DNA of 29,200 nt. Source: a virus. Positions 1 to 7,399 of this stretch are shown here, one piece after another. The notes under the pieces were generated by a model. It was not told the DNA's origin. It ran no database searches and was given only the letters and a program-made list of their open reading frames with translations. How positions within the stretch are numbered: the stretch's first letter is position 1; every line of letters starts with the position of its first letter. Position numbers and translations under genes: made by a program. The stretch is from positions 1 through 29,200 of the IMG/VR virus record IMGVR_UViG_3300020463_000093; one strand, given 5' to 3'.

Positions 1-727
1 TTCCTGAGTGGTTGGTGCAGTAGTAATACAGGAGAGGAGTAGCGTTGGTTACTGCTATTACTAGCTGAGCAGCAGCCGTTCCTGCTGTTCCTGTTGTTGT
101 GACACCAGTTGTATATACAGGGCCACCATTTGCATTAATACTAAAACGGAATGGGTGTCCTGTGTTTGAGCTATCTGATATGTCGAATGTGTATGTAAAT
201 CCACCCTTCAGCTTAACTGCTGGTGTCTGAACACCGTCGATATAAAATTTACCGCCAGCTACAGTAACAGCATGACTGACTGCACCGCCTAGCTGATCGG
301 CCACAGTGTTTATGTCTGTAATACTGCTGGCCACAGATAAGACGTCTGTTATGTTGTTTATTACTGGAAGTGCGTCGTCTCTCGCGCTTTCTGCCTGTGT
401 CTTCGCTAGTTCAGCAGCGTTCTTGTATGACAGTGCGTCTGCCACATAATCATGGAAGTCTGTGAACGTAATAGTTTGCCAGCCTGTGTCGGCATTAATG
501 AACTGGCCAACACGGACTTGAAACATTCCGGGGTCGCTAGGGTCTTCTCTAAACTGAAATACATCAGATTTAAAAGCACCATCGGCTGTTGCAAAAATAT
601 CACCAAGTAAATCGGGAACAGTGCGACCGCCTTTTTCGGAAGCCTCTAAGTAGTCATCAAGGATGTGCTCGCCAGTAGTAGTAGATAGAAAGCGGAGCTG
701 TTCACCAATAGGTCTAGTTTCAGCCAT
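1..727 (-). CDS. Phage tail/appendage structural protein, cut by the window edge
   Basis: Last gene of the leftward structural operon; 242 codons are visible and the C-terminus lies beyond base 1. It starts with ATG at 725-727 after AGGAG and overlaps the stop of the upstream gene by 8 bases. Residues 1-90 resemble the N-terminal part of phage tail or appendage proteins. Residues 95-150 are Ala/Asp-rich and repetitive. From about residue 158 there is a beta-rich domain of a type I associate with marine phage structural proteins: a FDISDSSN stretch followed by HPFRF (His191), then YYYCTNHSG (Cys237, His240) at the edge, where such copies normally continue with Met. His plus Cys-His-Met is a cupredoxin-like ligand set, but copper binding is inference. 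A host-contact or tail role fits the position after the portal. The exact structural role is not shown. Confidence 0.75.
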   Translation of the reverse strand, partial: MAETRPIGEQLRFLSTTTGEHILDDYLEASEKGGRTVPDLLGDIFATADGAFKSDVFQFREDPSDPGMFQVRVGQFINADTGWQTITFTDFHDYVADALSYKNAAELAKTQAESARDDALPVINNITDVLSVASSITDINTVADQLGGAVSHAVTVAGGKFYIDGVQTPAVKLKGGFTYTFDISDSSNTGHPFRFSINANGGPVYTTGVTTTGTAGTAAAQLVIAVTNATPLLYYYCTNHSG

Positions 728-1157
728 TTACTTTCTCCTCATTTATTATCTGAGTGATGATGCCCTTTGTTATGGCGTACTTCTCTTTGTCGAAGTAACG
801 CGTGAGCTTGTGCTCTAGGTCATCCATTCTCCTTTCAAACCCTTCAACACGAGCAACTAACTCACCAGCCAAAACGGATACCTCGTCTTTCCATGAGGTG
901 TCTGTGGTTGATTGACTAGACAGCGACTTGTCGATGAGGTTCTTAGCCTTCATTTCGACTGCTGCGATGCTGCTTTCTGTAGAGTCTGCGTGTTTTTGGA
1001 GCGAGGCAATATCCTTTGCCATTTGGCTTGCAGCTTTTCTTTGCTCCGCGAATAAGGTTTTGTATTCCGCCATAGATCCGAGCAAATCTTTTTCTACCGC
1101 TTCTAACAATCCTGCAACCGCCGGATCGACATTCTTGGCTAACGCTTTTCTGCTCAT
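720..1157 (-). CDS. Coiled-coil protein downstream of the portal
   Basis: 145 aa, family not recognised. It is highly charged and helical with heptad-like spacing through about residues 10-75 and 95-125, and there is no membrane segment. The ATG overlaps the portal stop by one base (TAATG), and its own stop overlaps the next start by 8 bases, so it is translationally coupled within the packaging/structural operon. An unrelated ORF in another frame over the same bases is a shadow. The position between portal and tail gene suggests a virion assembly or minor structural protein, but nothing in the sequence fixes a function. Confidence 0.75.
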   Translation of the reverse strand: MSRKALAKNVDPAVAGLLEAVEKDLLGSMAEYKTLFAEQRKAASQMAKDIASLQKHADSTESSIAAVEMKAKNLIDKSLSSQSTTDTSWKDEVSVLAGELVARVEGFERRMDDLEHKLTRYFDKEKYAITKGIITQIINEEKVNG

Positions 1158-3085
1158 TAGCGTCTCCTTGCTTCGGAGATTGGGACAAGATTTCCTGCCT
1201 GTACTTGTTGGTCAATGTTCTCTTGAGGTTGTACGTTTGCACCACGCATCTTTTCCATCATCATCATTTGCTGTGATGGGCTGGGGCCACGTTGCTGCAT
1301 CTGCTCTTGTGAAACTCTGAACCTATCTAAGTCTGTAATGCCCATGGCCCTGATAGCTTCTTCTGCTATTTGGCCAGCATCGTATTCCATGCTTAGACCC
1401 GTATTGTTCATAATCTGAAGCATGTTCATCCATGTCTCAGCATTACGGGTTGGTTCGAGAGGAAGTGTTCCGTCAATGACCAGATAGTCAATGTCACCTT
1501 GTAGATCCTTAGTGACGTTGTAATCTAGGTATCCATCTTGAACCATGCTCTCTAGTTGGTTCGGCATATTCTGCTGGTCGATCTTAATAGATCCTTCCAT
1601 AGACAGACTGTCTTGTATGTTTGCCACCATCATTCTGACCATTGGTCGAATGGTTGTTGCAGACATAATTCGTGAGAGTACGCCGAGCCTCTGCGATCCG
1701 AGTTGGGTTAAACGCTGAATTTCCGTTGCTGTGCGGATTCCGTCTGAGGTCGGCATACCTTGCTGTGCGTCTGACGCTGCGCTGACGCGCTGCTTCAGCT
1801 CAGACATCGACGCTATATCGTTAAGATGTCCGCGTGTGACGTCTGGCACTTGTGCGATAAATACACCGTCACCCGGTTTACTGCCCGGAAGTGTCCTGAC
1901 AATACCCCATGGGTTTCGGTCTATTAAGTCTGGTATGGAGACCTGAGTTGGGTCTGCAAAGATTAAGTTGTTTAGTGCGGCACTAATGTTATCTATGCGT
2001 GATCTCATCAAATATGTGGCGATGTCGTGCATCGGCAAGATGAGGTCATACAAAGATTGACCGTAAGTCTTGTGGTTGTCTTGATACAGACCGCCGAAGA
2101 CTACGGGGAATTGTTGTCCGTATGGGTTTAACTGGAACCTGATGACTACATTCTCGTCAAGAATTGTCATGACTAAGAAGATGCGGTCTATGCTAGGTAT
2201 TCCAATCTCGTGTCCTGATAGACGTACCCACGCTTCATCCACAACTCTAGCATCGCCGAGTGTGAAATAAGCATGATCCATCCGCTCTCTCTGGTGTGGC
2301 TGTGCTGGGTCTATTGATAATCCACGACCCTCTTCTTTATGCCAGTGATGAGCATTCCACGCATTCCGAGGCGGAGAGATCTTATGACGGAGTGCTGGAT
2401 ACTTCTTGAGCTTGGGGTACAAGCCACTGTTCTCCAGAGCACTAAATGACATGTAGTCTGCGAAGACTACGAATTGCATGTTCTCCCAGTCACCCCAATT
2501 TACTCTGGGGTCGGGGAAGCATCGTCTTGGATCGAAGTTGACGAGTTTGTTTTGGTTGGTCTTAGCATCCCACACAACTTTAGTGGGGGCGAACCCGTAT
2601 CGTATACTGTCCAAGAGAAGTTGAGCCAGACGTGCTTCTCCTGCGGTTCTTCGCATCTGTTGATGGAGGACGCGTTCGAGAATGAGGCTGGCGTTTCTTG
2701 ATTTTCTGTTGAGTCCCTCAAGTTGGAACATTGGGTTTCTTCCGCCCATTGCGGCCATAAGGTAGGTGAGAACAGTGTCGGCAATGGCACGGGTGTCCGC
2801 CATAACTGCTTTTTCTCTAAACTCTGTGGTATCCGCAGGTACATAAACATCGTGAGCACGGTCAGCTTCCTTCCAGTGGTCGTATCGTTTTCTAATCTTG
2901 AAGTAAGACATATCAGCCATAGACTTGACGTAATCGACAAGACGACGCTCCTGCTCCTCTGTAAGCAGGTCAGAGATGTCTTCGTAATTTATGAGTTTTT
3001 CCGCGTGTTCCGACAGATCTACAATCTGGCCTTCGTTCGGGCCTGAGTTGTATTCCGACGATCTATAATTTACCTGTGGATTCAT
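1157..3085 (-). CDS. Portal (head-tail connector) protein
   Basis: 642 aa from ATG 3085. An in-frame GTG six bases upstream (3091) lies too close to the only Shine-Dalgarno-like stretch (GGCGGG), so the ATG is preferred. The portal forms the dodecameric ring through which DNA enters and leaves the capsid. Supporting features are the length, a helical N-terminal clip/wing region, the FDPRRCFPDPR segment around residue 185 that is typical of podovirus-type portals, the long mixed middle region, and a Gln/Met-rich C-terminal tail (SQQMMMMEKM) as in barrel or tail regions. It follows the large terminase by about 60 bases and is coupled to the next gene. Assignment to a named portal family cannot be made by eye, but portal identity is likely from sequence and position. 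Confidence 0.9.
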   Translation of the reverse strand: MNPQVNYRSSEYNSGPNEGQIVDLSEHAEKLINYEDISDLLTEEQERRLVDYVKSMADMSYFKIRKRYDHWKEADRAHDVYVPADTTEFREKAVMADTRAIADTVLTYLMAAMGGRNPMFQLEGLNRKSRNASLILERVLHQQMRRTAGEARLAQLLLDSIRYGFAPTKVVWDAKTNQNKLVNFDPRRCFPDPRVNWGDWENMQFVVFADYMSFSALENSGLYPKLKKYPALRHKISPPRNAWNAHHWHKEEGRGLSIDPAQPHQRERMDHAYFTLGDARVVDEAWVRLSGHEIGIPSIDRIFLVMTILDENVVIRFQLNPYGQQFPVVFGGLYQDNHKTYGQSLYDLILPMHDIATYLMRSRIDNISAALNNLIFADPTQVSIPDLIDRNPWGIVRTLPGSKPGDGVFIAQVPDVTRGHLNDIASMSELKQRVSAASDAQQGMPTSDGIRTATEIQRLTQLGSQRLGVLSRIMSATTIRPMVRMMVANIQDSLSMEGSIKIDQQNMPNQLESMVQDGYLDYNVTKDLQGDIDYLVIDGTLPLEPTRNAETWMNMLQIMNNTGLSMEYDAGQIAEEAIRAMGITDLDRFRVSQEQMQQRGPSPSQQMMMMEKMRGANVQPQENIDQQVQAGNLVPISEARRR

Positions 3086-3144
3086 TTGCACTACCCGCCG
3101 TTTCTATTCACCAAAGATAACTTACAGGCGTATGGTGGTCGTCC

Positions 3145-4767
3145 TTACAAACCCCATCCTTGCCACTTTGAAGCAACACCCTTGACGCTAGACATTAAAG
3201 ACTTGCCGAAGTCTTGTTGATTGTTGTTAAGAGATTGTGTTGTGTCCGAATGCAATGACCATGCTTCGGGTGATATTGAAGTGCGAGACAAGCAGTCTAT
3301 AGCCATAACCATGGCGTCTACTTGGTCGTCGTGATTACCATTGGGGAAGCTAACAGCTTCATCAATGAAGTCATCGAGCCATGGAGACTCTTCTGGAAGA
3401 AATACTCTACCTCCTTCAATGATAGGGAGTACAGCATTAGTTCTGGCGACTTTATCATTTACTACCTTGTATGGAATAACAGACATGCCAGATTCACGTT
3501 TGAGTTCTTGTATTAAAGATTGACCACTAGCCTTGTCCTCAATGTACATGGCTCTGAGTCCCTTGCCGCGCCAGACGTTGTTTAGACGGATCATACGGGC
3601 TTTTAGCTCTGGGAAGTCCCACTTGCCTCTGACAAGATCGACAATATACATATCACCGTTTGTATCTACGCCAGCTACGACTAAAACACTGTAGTCTGCT
3701 GTCTCTGTTTTTTTGAATGCTGTATCAGCAGTTATTATAAGAGAGACAAACTTCTCAGGCTTTAAGTCTTCTGGATACTTCTGCCACCACTCTGTGCGGA
3801 TAATGTTACCGCCTTCGATGTATGGCTGCTGCTGGTACAAAGATGCAAACTCTCGCGGGTTTAATCTCTCACGCCTCTTCAAGTCGTCTAGCGGAAACCT
3901 GCTCGGCCATAATGGTACTTCGTCTTCTTGGCCATCTACGTTTCGTTTCCCCGGAGCCAATGATCTGTACTCGTCTGGTGTAACATAACGTGGGTCGTCT
4001 TCTGGGAGCATACGTCTGCTGATCTTCTTGCCGGGTACAGACTTAATGGCTGGGAAGTTGATGTGCTTCCACCGCCCTTCCTTCCAGTCTTCACTTGCTT
4101 GAAGTCTTCCAGCTAGGTCGTCTGGATGCCAGCGTGTAAGAATTACTATCTGCTTTGGCTTAGATCCGCCTGACTCTGGTTGCAGACGTGTGGCTAGTGC
4201 AGACGTGTAGTAGTTCCACGTCTTGTTGCGCTGGGTCATAGACTCCGCATCTTCGCGGGATTTGATAGGGTCATCGACAAGGAGGAGGTTGGCGGGACGT
4301 CCCGATGTCGTACCACCCACACCAACGGCAAAGTACGCCCCACCAACCTCTGTTCTCCATACGTCAGCAGCACGTGATTCAGTTGACAATGTGAAGTCTG
4401 GAAATGCTTGGTTTATCTGCTTGGTCTCTACCACCGATCTTACTTGACGACCGAAGTCTGTAGCCAGTTGTGCGTTATAGCTACATGACATTACGTATCT
4501 GCTGGGATTACGTGCCATGTAGTAGGAAGGGAACAGGACAGTGCCGAAGGTAGACTTCGCATGTCTGGGTGGCATGGTGACGAGAAGGTTGTTGACACCT
4601 AGCTCATCTTTTTCCAGTTTATCTAGCGCGTCGATTAACTCTAACTGGAAGTCTGCTAGTTCCCATTCTGGATACATGATCTTAACAAACGCCTCGAAGC
4701 TATCTCCGGCGTCTCTTATCTTTAATAGATACCTAGCTATCTGCGCTTTAGATAGTTTTGTGGCCAT
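3145..4767 (-). CDS. terL: Terminase large subunit
   Basis: 540 aa, the DNA-packaging motor and headful/cos nuclease that docks on the portal. ATPase half: Walker A-like MPPRHAKS at residues 65-72, Walker B LLLVDD at 161-166 and coupling motif ILTRWHPDDL at 209-218. Nuclease half: Asp347 in ITADTAFKK, Glu410-Asp411 in YIEDKASG and the DDQVDA motif at 480-485, giving the acidic RNase H-fold triad. The PPRHAKS form is that of phage-related terminases of the COG5362/Terminase_6 type. The length is normal and both domains look intact. The start ATG overlaps the upstream stop by one base (TAATG). Preceded by a small ORF and TerS, followed by the portal. Confidence 0.97.
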   Translation of the reverse strand: MATKLSKAQIARYLLKIRDAGDSFEAFVKIMYPEWELADFQLELIDALDKLEKDELGVNNLLVTMPPRHAKSTFGTVLFPSYYMARNPSRYVMSCSYNAQLATDFGRQVRSVVETKQINQAFPDFTLSTESRAADVWRTEVGGAYFAVGVGGTTSGRPANLLLVDDPIKSREDAESMTQRNKTWNYYTSALATRLQPESGGSKPKQIVILTRWHPDDLAGRLQASEDWKEGRWKHINFPAIKSVPGKKISRRMLPEDDPRYVTPDEYRSLAPGKRNVDGQEDEVPLWPSRFPLDDLKRRERLNPREFASLYQQQPYIEGGNIIRTEWWQKYPEDLKPEKFVSLIITADTAFKKTETADYSVLVVAGVDTNGDMYIVDLVRGKWDFPELKARMIRLNNVWRGKGLRAMYIEDKASGQSLIQELKRESGMSVIPYKVVNDKVARTNAVLPIIEGGRVFLPEESPWLDDFIDEAVSFPNGNHDDQVDAMVMAIDCLSRTSISPEAWSLHSDTTQSLNNNQQDFGKSLMSSVKGVASKWQGWGL

Positions 4768-4988
4768 TAGGTTTTGTTTCTCCGCAATATGCGGCTTATA
4801 TGGATCTCCTGCGCCTTTTGTTTGTCTTTGATAGTGTCAGCCATTACTTTCATTAAATGGTCTTTAATGGCTTCTGCTGCCTTCTCCTTGGATACTGACT
4901 CAAGGTCTAGTTGTTTCATGGCATTGCCGAAATCACCTAGTGATATGCTCGATTCAAGCGCATCTTTCTGTATATTCTTAACCTTCAT
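4767..4988 (-). CDS. Small hypothetical protein between the terminase subunits
   Basis: 73 aa, not recognised. It is charged and predicted helical (Lys/Glu/Asp-rich), with no cysteine pairs and no membrane segment. The ATG at 4988 lies inside the last codons of the TerS-like gene (11-base overlap), and a purine-rich GGAGGCGAGG stretch precedes it. Its stop overlaps the terL start by one base. Retention between the terminase subunits with overlapping ends on both sides supports a real gene translated with the packaging genes. A role as a packaging accessory factor is only inferred from position. Confidence 0.7.
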   Translation of the reverse strand: MKVKNIQKDALESSISLGDFGNAMKQLDLESVSKEKAAEAIKDHLMKVMADTIKDKQKAQEIHISRILRRNKT

Positions 4989-5436
4989 GGTCTATTACCT
5001 CGCCTCCTTCTACCTCAACCTCGGAAACACCCTGCGCAATCGCCTCTAATTCTTCACGAGACAGGTCTGTCAGCATCTTTGTGCTGTGCTCATGCTGGTG
5101 AAAGCTGGCATTTAGGTCTGGAACCACCTTATTTAGCAGGATTCCAAAGACTCTGGCCTGTGTAGGGTTCCATTCTTTAGCTCCCATAACCACCTGATGC
5201 GCGTCTACTAGCTGATCTCGCATGTAATTGGCTATTTCTGCCCTGATTTTGCCGCTTTCTGCGGGGGTAAGTTTATGTTCTGTAGTTAATGCTGTCATTT
5301 CACTGGCCTTCTTTAGATGTGGAGCTGTTTTCCTGCACTCCATGGAGCAGTATTTCCGACGATCCTTGTGATACGCCTTGGTTGAGAACTGTTTGCCGCA
5401 ATTTTGGCATGTTATTTCTACTGAACTCCTTGTCAT
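4978..5436 (-). CDS. terS: Probable terminase small subunit with N-terminal zinc ribbon
   Basis: 152 aa, first gene of the leftward packaging operon. Residues 10-34 hold a CxxC / CxxxC zinc-ribbon pattern (Cys10, Cys13, Cys30, Cys34), a DNA-binding addition seen on some phage packaging or HNH-like proteins. Residues 55-120 form a helical region ending in NPTQARVFGILLNKVVPDL followed by His-rich HQHEH, which resembles the central part of small terminase subunits. The acidic C-terminal tail is also common in TerS. TerS recognises the packaging site and loads TerL. The start ATG has no clear upstream Shine-Dalgarno; AAGGAG lies just inside the coding region. The assignment relies on position before terL plus partial family resemblance. 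Confidence 0.7.
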   Translation of the reverse strand: MTRSSVEITCQNCGKQFSTKAYHKDRRKYCSMECRKTAPHLKKASEMTALTTEHKLTPAESGKIRAEIANYMRDQLVDAHQVVMGAKEWNPTQARVFGILLNKVVPDLNASFHQHEHSTKMLTDLSREELEAIAQGVSEVEVEGGEVIDHEG

Positions 5437-5838
5437 TAGACGTTTTCAAAAAATGGTGCGCTTAGTCAGAGGGGTGGGGAGGTGACGTGATCGCGTGGGA
5501 CTCCATCGGCGGGTCGACCCCTGCCGCCCCCCGGTTGCGATTCCGCTCGTGTTCGTCACATGTGTGACACATGCGAGGCTAACCCACTGATTTTGCTCCA
5601 TTTCCTCTCCCTTCGTAGGGGTGTCTGCGCTCATCTGCTGGCGCACGTTTTGGAACTGATCTCCGCGAGCGCACAAACGATGGTCTTTCAGACCCCAAGC
5701 TCAATCATTTCAAGAGCTTACGAAAACAGCTTGGCGGTGTCGTCCCATGTGTACGCGTGTGTGCAATCCGAAGGAACTTTTGGGGTGACAGCTCGGCATT
5801 CCGTCGAACTGCGTAACGTCAGACACGGAGAAACGTAC
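5437..5838. promoter_or_regulatory. Divergent intergenic control region
   Basis: About 400 bases without a convincing gene between the leftward packaging operon and the rightward early operon. It must hold the outward promoters, though I see no clear sigma70 -35/-10 pair. Visible symmetry: the palindrome GGGTCGACCC (5511-5520), an inverted repeat GTCACA-TG-TGTGAC (5555-5568) that looks like a dimer operator, a small hairpin GGTCT-TTC-AGACC (5682-5694), and AAGCTC/GAGCTT flanking an 11-base loop near 5697-5720. A repeated element shared with another leader lies at 5759-5788. ORFs crossing the region on both strands are compositionally odd and lack ribosome binding sites. Confidence 0.6.
5759..5788 (+). 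repeat. Leader element copy A (GTGYGCAATC ... AAGGAACTTTT ... GTGA)
   Basis: A 30-base block matching a second copy at 6810-6841: GTGTGCAATC, then AAGGAACTTTT, then GGGGTGA. Both copies lie upstream of a plus-strand gene that has a strong GGAGG-type ribosome site (51 bases before the H1-like gene here). Conservation outside coding sequence suggests a phage promoter or a regulator/RNA-binding site. Confidence 0.55.
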
Positions 5839-6303
5839 ATGACACTCACACACGAACAAGCACAAGAAATCATCGACGCTAACGCATACGCAGGTAGCAC
5901 ACTCGCAGACGTAGCCAAAGGCTACGCGACCAAGTCCAAGCGCAAAGCCGCTATCGAGTACATCACGGCTAAAGCCGTCGTGTCCAAGCGCAAGCGTTGG
6001 AGCAACGCCGCTAAAGCGGCCAACGCGGGTGATGACCTGCGCATGGCGGCTTACGCCGCAGTCGGCAAGGCCGACCGCAACGCTGCATGGGCGGCTGTGA
6101 CTGCGGCTAACACGGACGCAGAGCCGAAGGCTCCGACCAAGGCCAAGGCGACCGCCAAGCCGAAGGCTTCCAAGCCCAAGGCTCAGCCGAAGGCTGACGC
6201 TCAGAACGGCCTAGACGCGCTTGCAGAGCAACTCGTTGCTCTCGACGATGCCGCGTTCACCGCGTTCACACACAAGCTCCTCGCGCTCAAGACGAAGTCA
6301 TAA
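5839..6303 (+). CDS. Histone H1-like basic, Lys/Ala/Pro-rich protein
   Basis: 154 aa. The ATG at 5839 is chosen because ACGGAG sits 8 bases upstream; the open frame continues upstream without a ribosome site. Residues 1-92 are Ala-rich and helical with Lys/Arg clusters (KSKRK, SKRKRW). Residues 95-119 are a low-complexity tail of Lys, Ala, Pro and Thr with PKA/AKA units, like the C-terminal tail of eukaryotic H1 and bacterial H1-like proteins. A short helical C-terminus follows (122-154). Such tails bind DNA non-specifically. A nucleoid-compacting or DNA-protecting early protein is the best inference. First gene of the rightward operon, closed by a strong terminator, so probably its own high-expression unit. 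The codon choice (AAG, GCC, CGC) agrees with high expression. Confidence 0.8.
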   Translation: MTLTHEQAQEIIDANAYAGSTLADVAKGYATKSKRKAAIEYITAKAVVSKRKRWSNAAKAANAGDDLRMAAYAAVGKADRNAAWAAVTAANTDAEPKAPTKAKATAKPKASKPKAQPKADAQNGLDALAEQLVALDDAAFTAFTHKLLALKTKS

Positions 6304-6320
6304 GCGCACACACCCAACCA

Positions 6321-6355
6321 ACCCTCACAGGCTCGCGCCTGTGGGGGTTTTTTTT
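6321..6355 (+). terminator. Rho-independent terminator
   Basis: Perfect CACAGGC-TCGC-GCCTGTG stem-loop (6326-6343), extended by CCCT/GGGG pairing, then eight T residues (6348-6355). It lies just after the H1-like gene and would end or attenuate its transcript. Confidence 0.92.
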
Positions 6356-6380
6356 GTCCCAAATTTACGGAGGTACACAC

Positions 6381-6578
6381 ATGGACAGACAACAACAACA
6401 ACGACGCACGAGTACGTGGGTCGAGAACACGCTCGGAGCGGTTGCCACAGCCGCGTTCGGGCTTTTCTTCGCGTGGCTGATACTCAACTGGCTCATGGGA
6501 TGCGGAGAGAGTTTCCCACAAGCCGATGGCACACGTGTCATGGGCGAGTGCTTATCAATCATGCCATGGAGGTGGTGA
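6381..6578 (+). CDS. Small single-pass membrane protein
   Basis: 65 aa from ATG 6381, which has GGAGG 7 bases upstream; an in-frame upstream ATG lies in the terminator tail and lacks a ribosome site. A short polar N-terminus (MDRQQQQRR) is followed by a hydrophobic segment at about residues 16-38 (LGAVATAAF then LFFAWLILNWLM), then a short tail with two Cys (CGES, GECLS). This topology suits an inner-membrane protein with an N-terminal cytoplasmic anchor. No family recognised. The stop overlaps the next start (TGATG). Confidence 0.75.
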   Translation: MDRQQQQRRTSTWVENTLGAVATAAFGLFFAWLILNWLMGCGESFPQADGTRVMGECLSIMPWRW

Positions 6579-6781
6579 TGGACGAGTACGAAATCTTAGT
6601 TCAGCACACCACGGTGTGGGAGAGAACGATCAAGGCCGCGAGTCAAGAACAAGCCGAAGAGATCGCTCGGAAAGAATGGCACGAAGGTGAGTTCACGACG
6701 CCAGACCCAGTAACGGGTGCAACATCGCCAATCGGATGGGATGAAGTCAATTCCGTCTCCGGCGAGTTCGAGATTATTTGA
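6578..6781 (+). CDS. Small hypothetical protein
   Basis: 67 aa, ATG overlapping the previous stop by one base with GGAGGTGG just upstream. Pattern: a beta strand (YEILVQHTTVW), a helix (ASQEQAEEIARKEW) and a C-terminal strand (SGEFEII), similar in outline to short phage proteins that adapt or inhibit host factors. Acidic overall. The function is unknown; coupling to the membrane protein suggests the two are made together. Confidence 0.7.
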   Translation: MDEYEILVQHTTVWERTIKAASQEQAEEIARKEWHEGEFTTPDPVTGATSPIGWDEVNSVSGEFEII

Positions 6782-6809
6782 CGTCTCACGGACACACGCA
6801 CACACACAT

Positions 6810-6841
6810 GTGCGCAATCTTAAAAGGAACTTTTAGAGTGA
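6810..6841 (+). repeat. Leader element copy B, within a structured leader
   Basis: Second copy of the element at 5759-5788: GTGCGCAATC, AAAAGGAACTTTT and AGAGTGA. The core AAAAG-GAA-CTTTT is itself an inverted repeat. It is followed by an imperfect inverted repeat built on GTCGAC-TT-GTCGAC (about 6844-6867) and, after about 60 bases, by the ribosome site of the next gene. Confidence 0.55.
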
Positions 6842-6901
6842 GGAGCTGGTCGACTTGTCGACTGGCTTCTCGTCGTTTCCCACAACATCACGGAGGTATT
6901 C

Positions 6902-7306
6902 ATGGAAACATCAACTAAACTCGACTTGTCGCAATTCACTGGAAGCATGGAGTTTGCTCGGTTCGGATTGACCAAGTCAATTATGAGCCAAGGCGTTACG
7001 CACGTAGCGACCACGCTTAACTGTTTTTGGCTCGTGCAAGACATCGACTTGCACATTCGAGAGCTTGCCAATAACGGCAAGGACGTAAGGTTCGTCGTCG
7101 CTAAACTCAAGCCAAGGGCCGCTCTTTCGCGAACAGAGAGCGATGGCGCAGTGCTTGTGCTTGAAGACGGTAACGACAACGTCCTCAAGGAAGTCAACAT
7201 TCCATACACGGACTTCGACTTCGACTCCGTAAGCGACGACTTCGAGATCTGGGCCGCACCAAACGAGATCGGTGCATACACGCTCTACTTGCCCTCAGAG
7301 CACTAA
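6902..7306 (+). CDS. DUF6876-like protein
   Basis: 134 aa, ATG with CGGAGG 7 bases upstream. The opening LSQFTGS, then a TKSIMSQGVTHVA segment, then CFWLVQDI, a helix, and a late DFEIWAAP segment follow the order I associate with DUF6876 proteins (usually FTGT... YTDGVKYLA... YWLIDxIA... FQxW), which occur on phages and plasmids; the match is from memory. The family has no established role. Here an expanded acidic loop (about residues 78-112) precedes the final strand. The protein is preceded by leader element B and followed by a long hairpin, so it may be a single-gene transcript. Confidence 0.6.
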   Translation: METSTKLDLSQFTGSMEFARFGLTKSIMSQGVTHVATTLNCFWLVQDIDLHIRELANNGKDVRFVVAKLKPRAALSRTESDGAVLVLEDGNDNVLKEVNIPYTDFDFDSVSDDFEIWAAPNEIGAYTLYLPSEH

Positions 7307-7330
7307 CCCCAACATTAAACTTGCGCTAAA

Positions 7331-7367
7331 GGTGTCTACTGTGTATCGTAAGGTATACAGTGACACC
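7331..7367 (+). promoter_or_regulatory. Long inverted repeat upstream of the AAA+/VWA pair
   Basis: Arms 7331-7345 and 7354-7367 pair as GGTGTC/GACACC, ACTGT/ACAGT and GTA/TAT (one G-T), with one bulged T and an 8-base loop. There is no T run after it, so it is not a standard terminator. It could be a two-fold operator, an RNA processing hairpin or a leader structure. It ends about 20 bases before the AAGGAGG ribosome site of the next gene. Confidence 0.65.
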
Positions 7368-7399
7368 CTTGGTGCTCACATCAACCCAAGGAGGTCTAC

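Noticed and set aside
5446-5676. 76-codon minus-strand ORF upstream of TerS
   Set aside because: Low-complexity, no ribosome site, within the divergent control region with palindromes.
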